Origin: Porites lutea
Taxonomy: Eukaryota; Cnidaria; Anthozoa; Scleractinia; Poritidae
Assembly: GCF_958299795.1 (NCBI RefSeq)
Contig: NC_133206.1
Span: 29,206,624 to 29,270,623, forward strand
DNA: 64,000 nucleotides
Direction: 5' to 3'
Shown here: in pieces, positions 56,640-64,000 of the stretch
How positions within the stretch are numbered: the stretch's first letter is position 1
How the letters are laid out: each line of letters opens with the position of its first letter
Translations under genes and position numbers: made by a program
Notes under the pieces: generated by a model
The model's input: the letters and a program-made list of their open reading frames with translations, nothing else
Told to the model about the DNA's origin: nothing
Databases searched by the model: none

Positions 56640-57640
56640 GGGAGAGGGAGAGGAAATTAATAGATCTCAGTTCCTTATGTATATAGTTCTAAAAAAATGG
56701 CGTTTATTTCCTTAGGTTTTTCTAGAAATGTTTGTTATTCGCTTATAACAAAGCCGAAAACAGGGCTCAGGCAATTGAACATATCTGGGCGGATTGATTG
56801 GACTCCATGTCTTAAAAGTAGCGCGTGGGAACAACCGATACAAAATTAATGCACGAGTCATATTATAATAAGGTTTGTTTTCTGTCCATTTGAAGCTTTA
56901 AGTTATAAGCAAATAATAACATCACCTGCTTTGCTTTTGCTTAGTATTGCAATAATTCAGTAAAACAGGAAGAGAATTAAATTGCCATGCCCTTAGATAA
57001 TTAGTTTACACAGTATAGATATTGGGAAAAACTCTTGAAAGTAGATGCAGTGCAGTGAAATGGCAGTGAGCGGACAAATCTTAATATACCCTACTACTAG
57101 CCGAGGATTCTTTCTGGTGTGAATTTTAAGCATTTACGAAGTTTTTCACTTAGTTGCCTCACATAACAGGCACAAAACTTAAAACCATTGTTGCTATCAC
57201 TAATTATACCTTTTTTCCGCTATCTGACCGCAAGTTGGTTAATAATGCATATAACACTCGCCTGAGCGGGAAAATGATTCGATGATGACTCAAGCTTATA
57301 AACTTAACAGTTTGTGTTAATGGAATTTTCTGTCAAATTACTCATACGTCAAGCTTTTAATGGACAGACAACATGAAAAGCCATTAAAATCTTCCGTCCA
57401 GTTCGTTTCACCTGAGCCTGGCACATGCAGGCTGCATCATAGTTCGAAGTTGGCTTGAACAACTACAAATTAAACTTTTCTAAAACCCCGTCTAGCCCGA
57501 CAAAAAAGTGCGTACTGTCTTCTGACTGACTGCAGCTTTTTACCATAAGCTGACAGATACACGATGATATTTATATAAACAGCCTTAAGTTATTAGTGAT
57601 AAACTTGTGAGAATCATATCACTTTCCCTCAAAATTAAAA
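56640..57640 (+). repeat. 5' flank of GPCR unit 9
   Basis: Array module: CATCTACAGGGGAGAGGGAG, GCGTGGGAACAACCGATACA, GCAGTGAAATGGCAGTGAGC (57050), CTACTACTAGCCGAGGATTC, GATGATGACTCAAGCTTATA. No internal insertion is evident, so this is the cleanest type A flank. Confidence 0.75.
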
Positions 57641-57693
57641 GAGTGATATTTAAATAAAGCCCTCACTTGCACCTCATTTCATCGCAGATGAAT
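57641..57693 (+). promoter_or_regulatory. Core promoter of GPCR gene 9 (type A)
   Basis: GAGTGATATTTAAATAAAGC (TATTTAAATAAA at 57647-57658), then CCTCACTTGCACCTCATTTC and ATCGCAG immediately before the first ATG. Confidence 0.65.
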
Positions 57694-58680
57694 ATGGCTC
57701 AGACAAACGTTACTGAAGATGAAAACCAGAAAACATTCATGGAACTGTTCTGCTTGGCGGAATTTATCAGAGGTGTAGATGGCGAGCTTATATTTCTTTC
57801 AGCTCTTAATATTTTTCTTTCCATTACTGCATTTCTGGGGAACACTCTGATCCTAGTTACCCTACACAAGGAAACTTCACTTCATCCGCCGTCCAAACTT
57901 CTGTATCGTAACCTAGCGATAACTGATCTCTGTGTTGGTATCATTTTGGATCCTTTGGCTGTGACTTATTTGACTTCTGTTGTAAAGGAAAGATGGGATA
58001 TTTGCCATTACTCACATTTTGCAGAAGTTTTCTCAGGTTATACTTTGTGTGTAGTGTCTTTAGTAACACTGACTGCAATAAGTGTGGACAGACTTCTCAC
58101 CTTGTTGCTTGGGCTCAGATACAGACAAGTTGTAACTTATAGAAAAACATGTATAACTGTAATTAATTTATGGATTTTTTCCATCGTCGGTGCATCTACT
58201 ATCTTTTGGAATCGTCTTTTAACTTCATGGTGTCAATACATAATTTTAGCTCTGCGTCTAATCACCACAATCTTCGCTTACGAAAAAATTTTCTTTTCTC
58301 TGCGTCATAATCGAATTCATGTTCAGAACCATGTTGCTCAAGGACAACCGAGCCAAGCAATCACACTGAACATAGATCGATACGGAAAGGCGGTGTACAG
58401 TGCAATGTGGGTGCAGGGAACATTGGTTGCATGTTATTTGCCGTTTGGTATAGTGGTAGCTTTGACACCTCAACAAGGGATGACTTTATCGGTATACCTC
58501 GTTAGACGATTTACTGTTTCTTTACTCTATTTAAACTCGTCATTAAACCCGTTCATGTACTGTTGGAAGATCAGGGAAGTAAGGCAAGCTGTAAAAAAAA
58601 ACGTTAAGGCAACTATTCTGTCGATCGAGTTAGTTTACTATGGTTTTCAACTTAAAATTCCTCAGTGCCAAAAACACTAG
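57694..58680 (+). CDS. Class A GPCR, array gene 9, altered C-terminus (328 aa)
   Basis: Type A receptor (MAQTNVTEDENQK; another ATG at 57688). Intact through TM7: ISVDRLLTLLLGLRYR, VINLWIFSIVGASTIFW, loop LLTSWCQYI with Cys, CYLPFGIVVALTPQQG, NSSLNPFMYCWKI. After REVRQAVK a run of nine A in place of AAAAGAAA adds one base. The usual ETLRQLFCRSS end is replaced by a frame-shifted tail of about 22 residues (NVKATILSIELVYYGFQLK...). Divergent positions include YEKIFFSLRHNRIH, where siblings have YTKIF and RHNQIH. It may still fold, since the shift lies in helix 8, but trafficking or coupling could differ. 3' flank A follows. Confidence 0.88.
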   Translation: MAQTNVTEDENQKTFMELFCLAEFIRGVDGELIFLSALNIFLSITAFLGNTLILVTLHKETSLHPPSKLLYRNLAITDLCVGIILDPLAVTYLTSVVKERWDICHYSHFAEVFSGYTLCVVSLVTLTAISVDRLLTLLLGLRYRQVVTYRKTCITVINLWIFSIVGASTIFWNRLLTSWCQYIILALRLITTIFAYEKIFFSLRHNRIHVQNHVAQGQPSQAITLNIDRYGKAVYSAMWVQGTLVACYLPFGIVVALTPQQGMTLSVYLVRRFTVSLLYLNSSLNPFMYCWKIREVRQAVKKNVKATILSIELVYYGFQLKIPQCQKH

Positions 58681-59035
58681 ACTGTCCTTAAAACGAATCA
58701 TACACATGTATAATATTTAATGTCTATTGCGCCTCAAAAGGTTCAGTCTTTGGCAGAAAGAGCGGTATTTATTAACCCCCCTCCACTATCCCCCCTCTTT
58801 TATACATCTCAGGGAAAAGTAATCTTAATAAATGAATTCATATGTATTTGCTTGAGTTTATTGTACGTAAAGTTAACAACAAAACAAGTTTTAACTAACG
58901 TGATCAGTACAAAAATTAAAGTACATTTTTGTTGTTTCATGGGATTTTACTGGCTCAGTTCACTTAACGAAGAGTCATTTTTATCTGATAAATTTAGAGA
59001 GATGACAAAACATTCAAACCCCGCTTCTTTTTAAT
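58681..59035. repeat. 3' flank A of GPCR gene 9, truncated
   Basis: It matches 33484-33850 (TTGCGCCTCAAAAGGTTCAG, TAACTAACGTGATCAGTACA, GAGATGACAAAACATTCAAA). It stops at CCCCGCTTCTTTTTAATAAT where the hairpin element begins. The usual receptor remnant is missing. Confidence 0.7.
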
Positions 59036-59246
59036 AATGATAGCATTAAGCAATTGACCACACTTTCTATGGGTTTACCGGCGTAATAACCCACGCGGGA
59101 TGTTGGGAGAACACGAGAAAAGTTTGTAAATCACCAGCCGAAGGCGAGTGATTTACAAGCTTTTCGAATGTTCTCCGAACATCCCAAGTGGGTTATCATG
59201 CCGGTAAACCCATAGAAAGTGTGGTCTATTGCTTAATGCTATCACT
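59036..59246. repeat. Long hairpin MITE (TGATAGCATTAAGCAATTGA)
   Basis: The left arm TGATAGCATTAAGCAATTGA, TTTCTATGGGTTTACCGGC and the right arm GCCGGTAAACCCATAGAAAG, ATTGCTTAATGCTATCA are inverted. An inner pair (GTAAATCAC / GTGATTTAC) closes the stem. Confidence 0.85.
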
Positions 59247-59595
59247 ATTGCTTTTTATCAAATAACTTTGAGTAAAACTATGAGTTTACCGGCACAATAA
59301 ACCATAAGTTTTTGTCCAATCAGAACGCGCGTACTATCTTTACTTAGTTATTTTATAAAATCAGTAATAATAATATGAAATAATCTTTACAGAGGAAGCT
59401 CTAGTCACATTTAGTGGTTTTCAGGGAGGTCCACACCCAGATTAAAAAATATGAGAACTACTAATTCCAATCAGTCTTAAAAATTTAACTATTGCTCAAA
59501 TATAAAAAGTTAACGGATAAAAAGTTAAAAGGGCAAGAAGGCTAAACAACTAAAAGAAAGGCTAAGTAAAAAAAATATACAACCAAACTAAAAGA

Positions 59596-59764
59596 TTAAC
59601 TATCATTCAAATACAAAGGCTTTCGACTAAAATATTTGGCTCTTAGGTTGCGCTTTAAAATTTTCCATGGTATGGCTTTCCTTAAAAGATTGGGGAGACT
59701 TGCCCAGTCACTAATGCATCTATATAACTCGTTCTTTAGATCATAACCCCTTCCACATTGTGGA
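59596..59764 (-). other. Possible transposon-protein C-terminal fragment
   Basis: The minus frame reads QCGRGYDLKNELYRCISDWA, LPNLLRKAIPWKILKRNLRA, then KYFSRKPLYLNDS and a stop at 59598-59596. The composition looks like real coding sequence, and the AT-rich stretch below it (59400-59595) could be its 3' UTR. The family was not recognised. Confidence 0.35.
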
Positions 59765-59766
59765 CT

Positions 59767-60218
59767 GTACACCGTAATTTTTAGGGAGTTATTATAACTC
59801 CAAAAATGGAGTAAACATTTTAGGTACAGGATAACCCCTTTTTTGGGGTTATTTTAACTCCTAATTTAACTCCGAATTTGGGGTCATTTTTACTCCTGAA
59901 AAAGAGTTCTTTTTACTCCCACTCTGGAGTTAAAATTACTCCGAAATGGGGTTATTTGTACTCCTGACATGGGTTGTTTTTACTCTTTTTGGAGTTAATT
60001 TAACTCTGAAAGTGGAGTAAAAATTTTAGGTACAGGATAACTCCTTTTTTGGGGTTATTTTAACTCCTCAATATCTGGGGTCACTTTTACTCCTGAAAAA
60101 GAGTTCTTTAAACTCCTTTTTGGAGTTAAAGTAACTCCACGAAAAATAACTCCACTGTAAGGAGTTAAATTAGCCCCACTAGAGGAGTTATTATAACTCC
60201 CTGAAAATTACAGTGTAC
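59767..60218. mobile_element. Element built of repeated GGAGTTA palindromes
   Basis: Ends are inverted over about 35 bases (GTACACCGTAATTTTTAGGG, GAGTTATTATAACTCC at the left; inverse with ACAGTGTAC at the right). The interior is a series of words such as GGAGTTAAAATTACTCC and GGGGTTATTTTAACTCC about every 20-25 bases on both strands. No coding capacity. Confidence 0.75.
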
Positions 60219-60235
60219 GTTTGACCTTTGCGTTA

Positions 60236-60440
60236 ACCTGAAACCTTTCCATGTTCCCTTATGCGCCTGGTTATGAAGCAGGGAAATGTGTGTGGTGAAC
60301 TAGCGGACAATCACCAAAGAGAAGGTTCTTCTCGTAAACAATACCGTACGGGAAAAAAGAGGAGAAGTGGAATTTACCCATTCTTGTATCCCCAAGGACG
60401 CATCCTACCAGCAGAGTCTTTCTTTCGCTTGCTTGATTTT
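60236..60440. repeat. Dispersed repeat shared with 30965-31130
   Basis: CCTGAAACCTTTCCATGTTC, CTTATGCGCCTGGTTATGAA and AGCAGAGTCTTTCTTTCGCT match the earlier copy. Confidence 0.55.
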
Positions 60441-60779
60441 AGCGTATTCTAGAAAGACTGCACCATTTGAGTAAGATCTTTTTGACCATGCGCTGATCGT
60501 TGCTAGGATACAGTTCCGAACACAGGCCTAAAGCCGTACGCTGAGTACAGCAGGCTCAGTTATGATCAGAGGTTTATCAACTGAAACGAATGCTCGCATT
60601 AGAAAAACCAGTTTGACGAGGGAAAACGTGATTGACTAGTCCAAACGTTCTTTGACGCGATTCGGGCAAAGCCTCTTTTTCTCTAGCTCTTCCTCGATCA
60701 AGTAGAAGCGAAAAAGAGGCTCTGCTCAGAGGATGGCAAAGCTGTTGATTATTAAGTTCGAAGAAATATGAGAACTGTC

Positions 60780-61800
60780 AGGGGTCTAGAACGTAACTAA
60801 GTACGCATCTACAGGGGAGAGGGAGAGGAAGCTAATAGATCTCAGTTCCCTAAAAAAAAAAAAAAAAATTATGTAGTGCTACAAAAATGGTATTTAGTTC
60901 CGTGGGTTTTCCTAGAAACGTTAGTTGTTCGCTTATAGTAAAGCCGAAAATTGAGCTCAGGTAATTGAACATGTATGGGCGGATTGATTGGACTCCCTGT
61001 CTTGAAAGTAGCGCGTGGGAACAACTGATACAAGATCAATACACGTGTCACAATCCAGCCTAATTAAGGTTTTTACGTTGATTTCTGTCTATTTGAAGCT
61101 TTAAGTTATAACCAAGTCAAAGACATCACCTGCTTTGCTTTTGGTTAACAGTGCAATAATTCAGGAAAACAGGAAGAACTACGAATTAAGTCACCATGCG
61201 CTCAGATAATTATATATTAGTATTAGTTTGCACAATATAGATATGGGAAATGACAGTCGATCGACTCCTGATAATTGGAACCTTCAAGGGAAATAGAAAC
61301 AAGTTCGAATTATCGGGAGTTCGAGTTATTGTGGGTAAAATTATATAGAAAACGATCTGAAGGGAAATGAAAATTGCCCCGAGTTAGCGGGAAGTTCGAG
61401 TTATAGAGGGTTGCCAGGAGTCGACCGTATTAAAACAGCTGTGTATTATTATGGAAATCACGTACTTGCGAGAATAGCTTGCAAGTAAATGTAATGCGGT
61501 GAAATGGCAGTCAGCGGACAAATATTAATATACCCTATACTAATAGAAGCCGAGGTTTCTTTCCGGAATGGTTTTTAGCATTTAAGAAGTTTTTCACTTA
61601 GTTGTCTCCCATAACAAAAACATAAAATCAAAACCATTTTTGCTATCACTAATTAATTATACCGCTTTTCGGCTATCTGCCTCAAGTTGGTTAATAATGC
61701 ATATGACACTCACCTGTAATGTACACTAAGTTGCTATACGTCAACCTTGCAATGGACAGGTAAGACGTGCGTACTGTTTTCTGCAGACTGCGAATCATCA
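60780..61800 (+). repeat. 5' flank of GPCR unit 10
   Basis: Array module (ACAGGGGAGAGGGAGAGGAA, AAGCCGAAAATTGAGCTCAG, GAAATGGCAGTCAGCGGACA). It has a unique insert around 61255-61430 carrying GTTCGAATTATCGGGAGTTC-type inverted words. It lacks the TACACTC MITE: GACGTGCGTACTGTTTTCTG runs almost directly to the core promoter. Confidence 0.7.
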
Positions 61801-61809
61801 ATATTACTT

Positions 61810-61895
61810 TCCACTCAACTGATCTAAAAGAGCGATATGTAAATCATGATAAAGCCCTGACGTACACCTCGTTTCATCGATCACATCCGAGAAAT
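61810..61895 (+). promoter_or_regulatory. Core promoter of GPCR gene 10 (type B, variant TATA)
   Basis: CTTTCCACTCAACTGATCTA, AAAAGAGCGA, TATGTAAATCATGATAAAG (61836-61853), CCCTGACGTACACCTCGTTT, CGAGAAATATGGC. The TATA-like part is expanded compared with siblings and resembles the remnant before gene 4 (TGCGTAAATGACATGATAAA). Confidence 0.55.
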
Positions 61896-62834
61896 ATGGC
61901 ACTGACAAACTTAACTGAAGATGAAAACAAGAAAACATTCATAGAACTGTTCTGCTCGGCGGAGTTTATTAGAGGTGTAGATAGCGAGCTTATATTTCTT
62001 TCAGCTCTAAATATTTTTCTTTCCATTACTGCATTTCTGGGGAACACTCTGATCCTAGTTGCTCTACACAGGGAAACTTCACTTCATCCGCCGTCCAAAC
62101 TCCTGTATCGTAACCTGGCGATAACTGATCTCTGTGTTGGTATCATTGTGGAGCCTTTGTATGTGACAAATTGGACTTCTGTCGTGAAAGAAAGATGGGA
62201 TATTTGCTATTATTCACTTCGGACAGCAGCTTTCTCAGCTGATACTTTGTGTGTAGTGTCTGCATTAACATTGACGGCAATAAGCGTGGACAGACTTCTC
62301 GCCTTGTTGCTGGGGCTCAGATACAGACAAGTTGTAACTTTGAGAAGAACGGGTATGACTGTGATAGGTTTTTGGATTTTGTCCATCGTTGGTGCGTCTA
62401 CTTTTATTTGGAATCTACTTATTTTCACATGGTATCAATACATGGTTGCAGCTTTTTGTCTAGTCACTACAATCTTCGCTTACACAAAAATTTTCTGTAC
62501 TCTGCGTCATAACCAAATTCATTTTCAGAACCATGTTGCTCAAGGACAACCGAGCCAAGCAATTCCACTGAACATAGCTCGATACAGAAAGGCAGTCTAC
62601 AGTGCACTGTGGGTGCAGGGAACATTTGTTGTTTGTTATCTGCCGGTTACTATAGCGGCCGCTTTGATGCCTCAAAGAGGGATACCTATATCTGCATATC
62701 GTGCTTGGCATTTTACGGCTACTTTAGTTTACTTAAACTCGTCTTTAAATCCCCTGCTTTACAGTTGGAAGATCAGTGAAGTAAGAGAAGCTGTAAAAGA
62801 AACATTAAGGCAACTCTTCTGTAGATCGAGTTAG
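61896..62834 (+). CDS. Class A GPCR, array gene 10 (312 aa)
   Basis: Intact type B receptor. The start at 61896 (MALTNLTEDENKK) is the one aligned with paralogs; the frame is open upstream to 61767. Motifs: ALHRETSLHPPSKLLYRN, VEPLYVTNWTSVVKERW, TAAFSADTLCVVSALTLT (Ala-Asp for Gly-Tyr at the TM3 start), [27 protein letters not shown], second loop LLIFTWYQY without Cys, [32 protein letters not shown]. Here the residue after NPxxY is Ser instead of the Cys of all other complete copies. It resembles gene 4 in TM4 and the second loop. Its flanks lack two insertions shared by units 4-8, making it an early branch of type B or a locus that escaped them. Confidence 0.93.
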   Translation: MALTNLTEDENKKTFIELFCSAEFIRGVDSELIFLSALNIFLSITAFLGNTLILVALHRETSLHPPSKLLYRNLAITDLCVGIIVEPLYVTNWTSVVKERWDICYYSLRTAAFSADTLCVVSALTLTAISVDRLLALLLGLRYRQVVTLRRTGMTVIGFWILSIVGASTFIWNLLIFTWYQYMVAAFCLVTTIFAYTKIFCTLRHNQIHFQNHVAQGQPSQAIPLNIARYRKAVYSALWVQGTFVVCYLPVTIAAALMPQRGIPISAYRAWHFTATLVYLNSSLNPLLYSWKISEVREAVKETLRQLFCRSS

Positions 62835-63098
62835 TTTATTATGCTTTTCAGCTGAAAAATCACACTGTTAAATAACACAAGTACTCGTTTTCCTTTGTCA
62901 TGTCTTATCAACTGCGGTTTGATTGGTCAAACTTGCTTTAGCAGAGCGAGAATCTAAAACTTCAGCCGTTTTTTTTCCGTCGATCTTCCTCAAGTGGTCA
63001 GCCATGGTCCCAGAGGTTCCTAGCGGAGACCGAGGAAACTGGGGATAACAATCGTGACGACTTCCGTTGCAATAATAATAATAGTAATAATAATATTC
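62835..63098. repeat. 3' flank B of GPCR gene 10, without the 330-bp insertion
   Basis: Flank B landmarks run to TGACGACTTCCGTTGC and a short AAT run, which joins directly to the LINE 3' end. The TTTTATTCAACTTT insertion of the other B flanks is absent. Confidence 0.75.
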
Positions 63099-63866
63099 AT
63101 TGCTTTTATTGCGCATTTTAACATTGAAAAATATGATCAAATGCGCTTAACACTAGAATAAGACTAAAACAAAAGATATATTACATACTCTCTATATACT
63201 AAAGCTTAAGCAGTTGTTACATTTCCTTCCTAATAGGCAATTTAGCATAACTCATAACAAGTGAGAAGTAAAAACAGAAGATTAAAGTAGAAATTAAAAA
63301 ACCACGATAGCTCAAGACAGGTCGCTTTAGGCCTCTTTAAAATAGTGCCTCTTAATAATATCCAAAATCATTCTCTTTCCTAATATGGTCCGGTAAACCG
63401 TTCCATATCTTTGGAGCAGCTGCAGTAAAGGATCTGTCCCCAAAAGTGCATTTGAACTTAGCGATGGGGTCTTGCAAAATAACGCCCACATTACTCCGCA
63501 GGTTAGAGCAAGAACATCGTTTAATATTTATGAGATTACTTAAATACGCAGGCCCCGGATTGTGAATAGCCTTGAAAGAGATCACAGCGATTTTATGGCA
63601 AATTCGGAACTTCACCGGTAACCAATGCAGTGCAAGCAGCACAAGGGTAATGTGAAAGTATCTGGGTGTATGGGTGTTAAGTCGCGCTGCGGAATTCTGA
63701 AGACGTTGCAATTTGGAAAGATGCACAGCTGGTACACCATAGAGAAGACCGTTGCAATAATAAATTCATGCCATGATCATGCCTTATACAAGCCGTTTGG
63801 TGGAAGCAGGCGTCAAGAATTTCCTAATTTATCTGATATTATGCAGGTGATAACAGATTGATTAAC
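63099..63866 (-). mobile_element. 5'-truncated LINE, 3' part of reverse transcriptase (copy 4)
   Basis: Minus translation: MHLSKLQRLQNSAARLNTHT, LALHWLPVKFRICHKIAVIS, IHNPGPAYLSNLINIKRCSC, FTAAAPKIWNGLPDHIRKEN. The last segment (APKIWNGLPDHIR) is the usual end of such LINE proteins and is best kept in this copy. Frames upstream are disrupted. Confidence 0.85.
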
Positions 63867-64000
63867 AAGTCGCGAAACCCGGGAGTCGGAACACGTTCGT
63901 GTTTTGGACCTCGGAATCATTCCTAATCATTCCTAGCCTGTGTAGCAGGCGCTTGGAAGTAGTGGGCGAAAGAAAGAACGGGCGCGCGCGAGGGAGACAC
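63867..64000. repeat. Spacer leading to a further array unit
   Basis: It matches 40086-40254 and 53180-53330 (GAACACGTTCGTGTTTTGGA ... GGCGCGCGCGAGGGAGACAC), which in those places lead into another receptor 5' flank. The array therefore probably continues past the right edge. Confidence 0.65.

Noticed and set aside
61767-61895. 43-residue N-terminal extension of GPCR gene 10
   Set aside because: The frame runs back through the TATA-like promoter block; the aligned Met at 61896 is far more plausible.

Overview
The window is eukaryotic nuclear DNA, most likely from an anthozoan cnidarian and plausibly a stony coral. This is inferred from short exons with GT-AG introns, AT-rich spacers crowded with small inverted-repeat elements, tandem single-exon class A GPCRs, and moderate identity to vertebrate NUP50 and PHF21A. 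The species cannot be named from sequence alone.

Region 1 (1-4409): the 5' five coding exons of a nucleoporin NUP50 gene lie on the minus strand (3945 down to 155). The Ran-binding C-terminus is beyond the left edge. The 464 bp between its start codon and the next gene must hold a bidirectional promoter.

Region 2 (4410-19561): a complete plus-strand gene for a PHF21A/BHC80-like chromatin reader. It has 13 coding exons and encodes 501 residues: an N-terminal helical region, two SUMO-consensus sites, an AT-hook, a PHD finger and a C-terminal coiled coil. Its introns carry inverted-repeat elements, a CAT microsatellite and a tRNA-derived SINE.

Region 3 (about 21.2-64.0 kb): a tandem array of intronless class A GPCR genes, all on the plus strand. 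Eight have open reading frames, two are pseudogenes, and three short remnants cover only ECL1-TM3-ICL2. A further promoter has lost its gene next to a LINE insertion. Each unit has a shared 5' flank of roughly 1 kb, a core promoter with a TATA-like element 30-60 bp before the ATG, the gene, and one of two 3' flanks. Flank A follows the genes at 23.4, 32.5 and 57.7 kb and the pseudogene at 47.6 kb. Flank B follows those at 36.9, 41.5, 44.5, 50.9 and 61.9 kb and usually carries a truncated LINE. Shared and missing insertions let the duplications be ordered. Two genes have 5' regions that are mosaics of A and B.

The receptors share unusual features: Tyr for the toggle Trp (CYLP), DRL for DRY, no Asp at 3.32, a very short second extracellular loop and usually no TM5 proline. 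The last two recall the melanocortin/cannabinoid/adenosine/lipid (MECA) receptor group. Ligands are unknown. The array looks like a young, actively duplicating chemoreceptor-type or peptide/lipid-receptor cluster and is the main object of interest here. No CRISPR, rRNA or convincing functional tRNA gene was seen.
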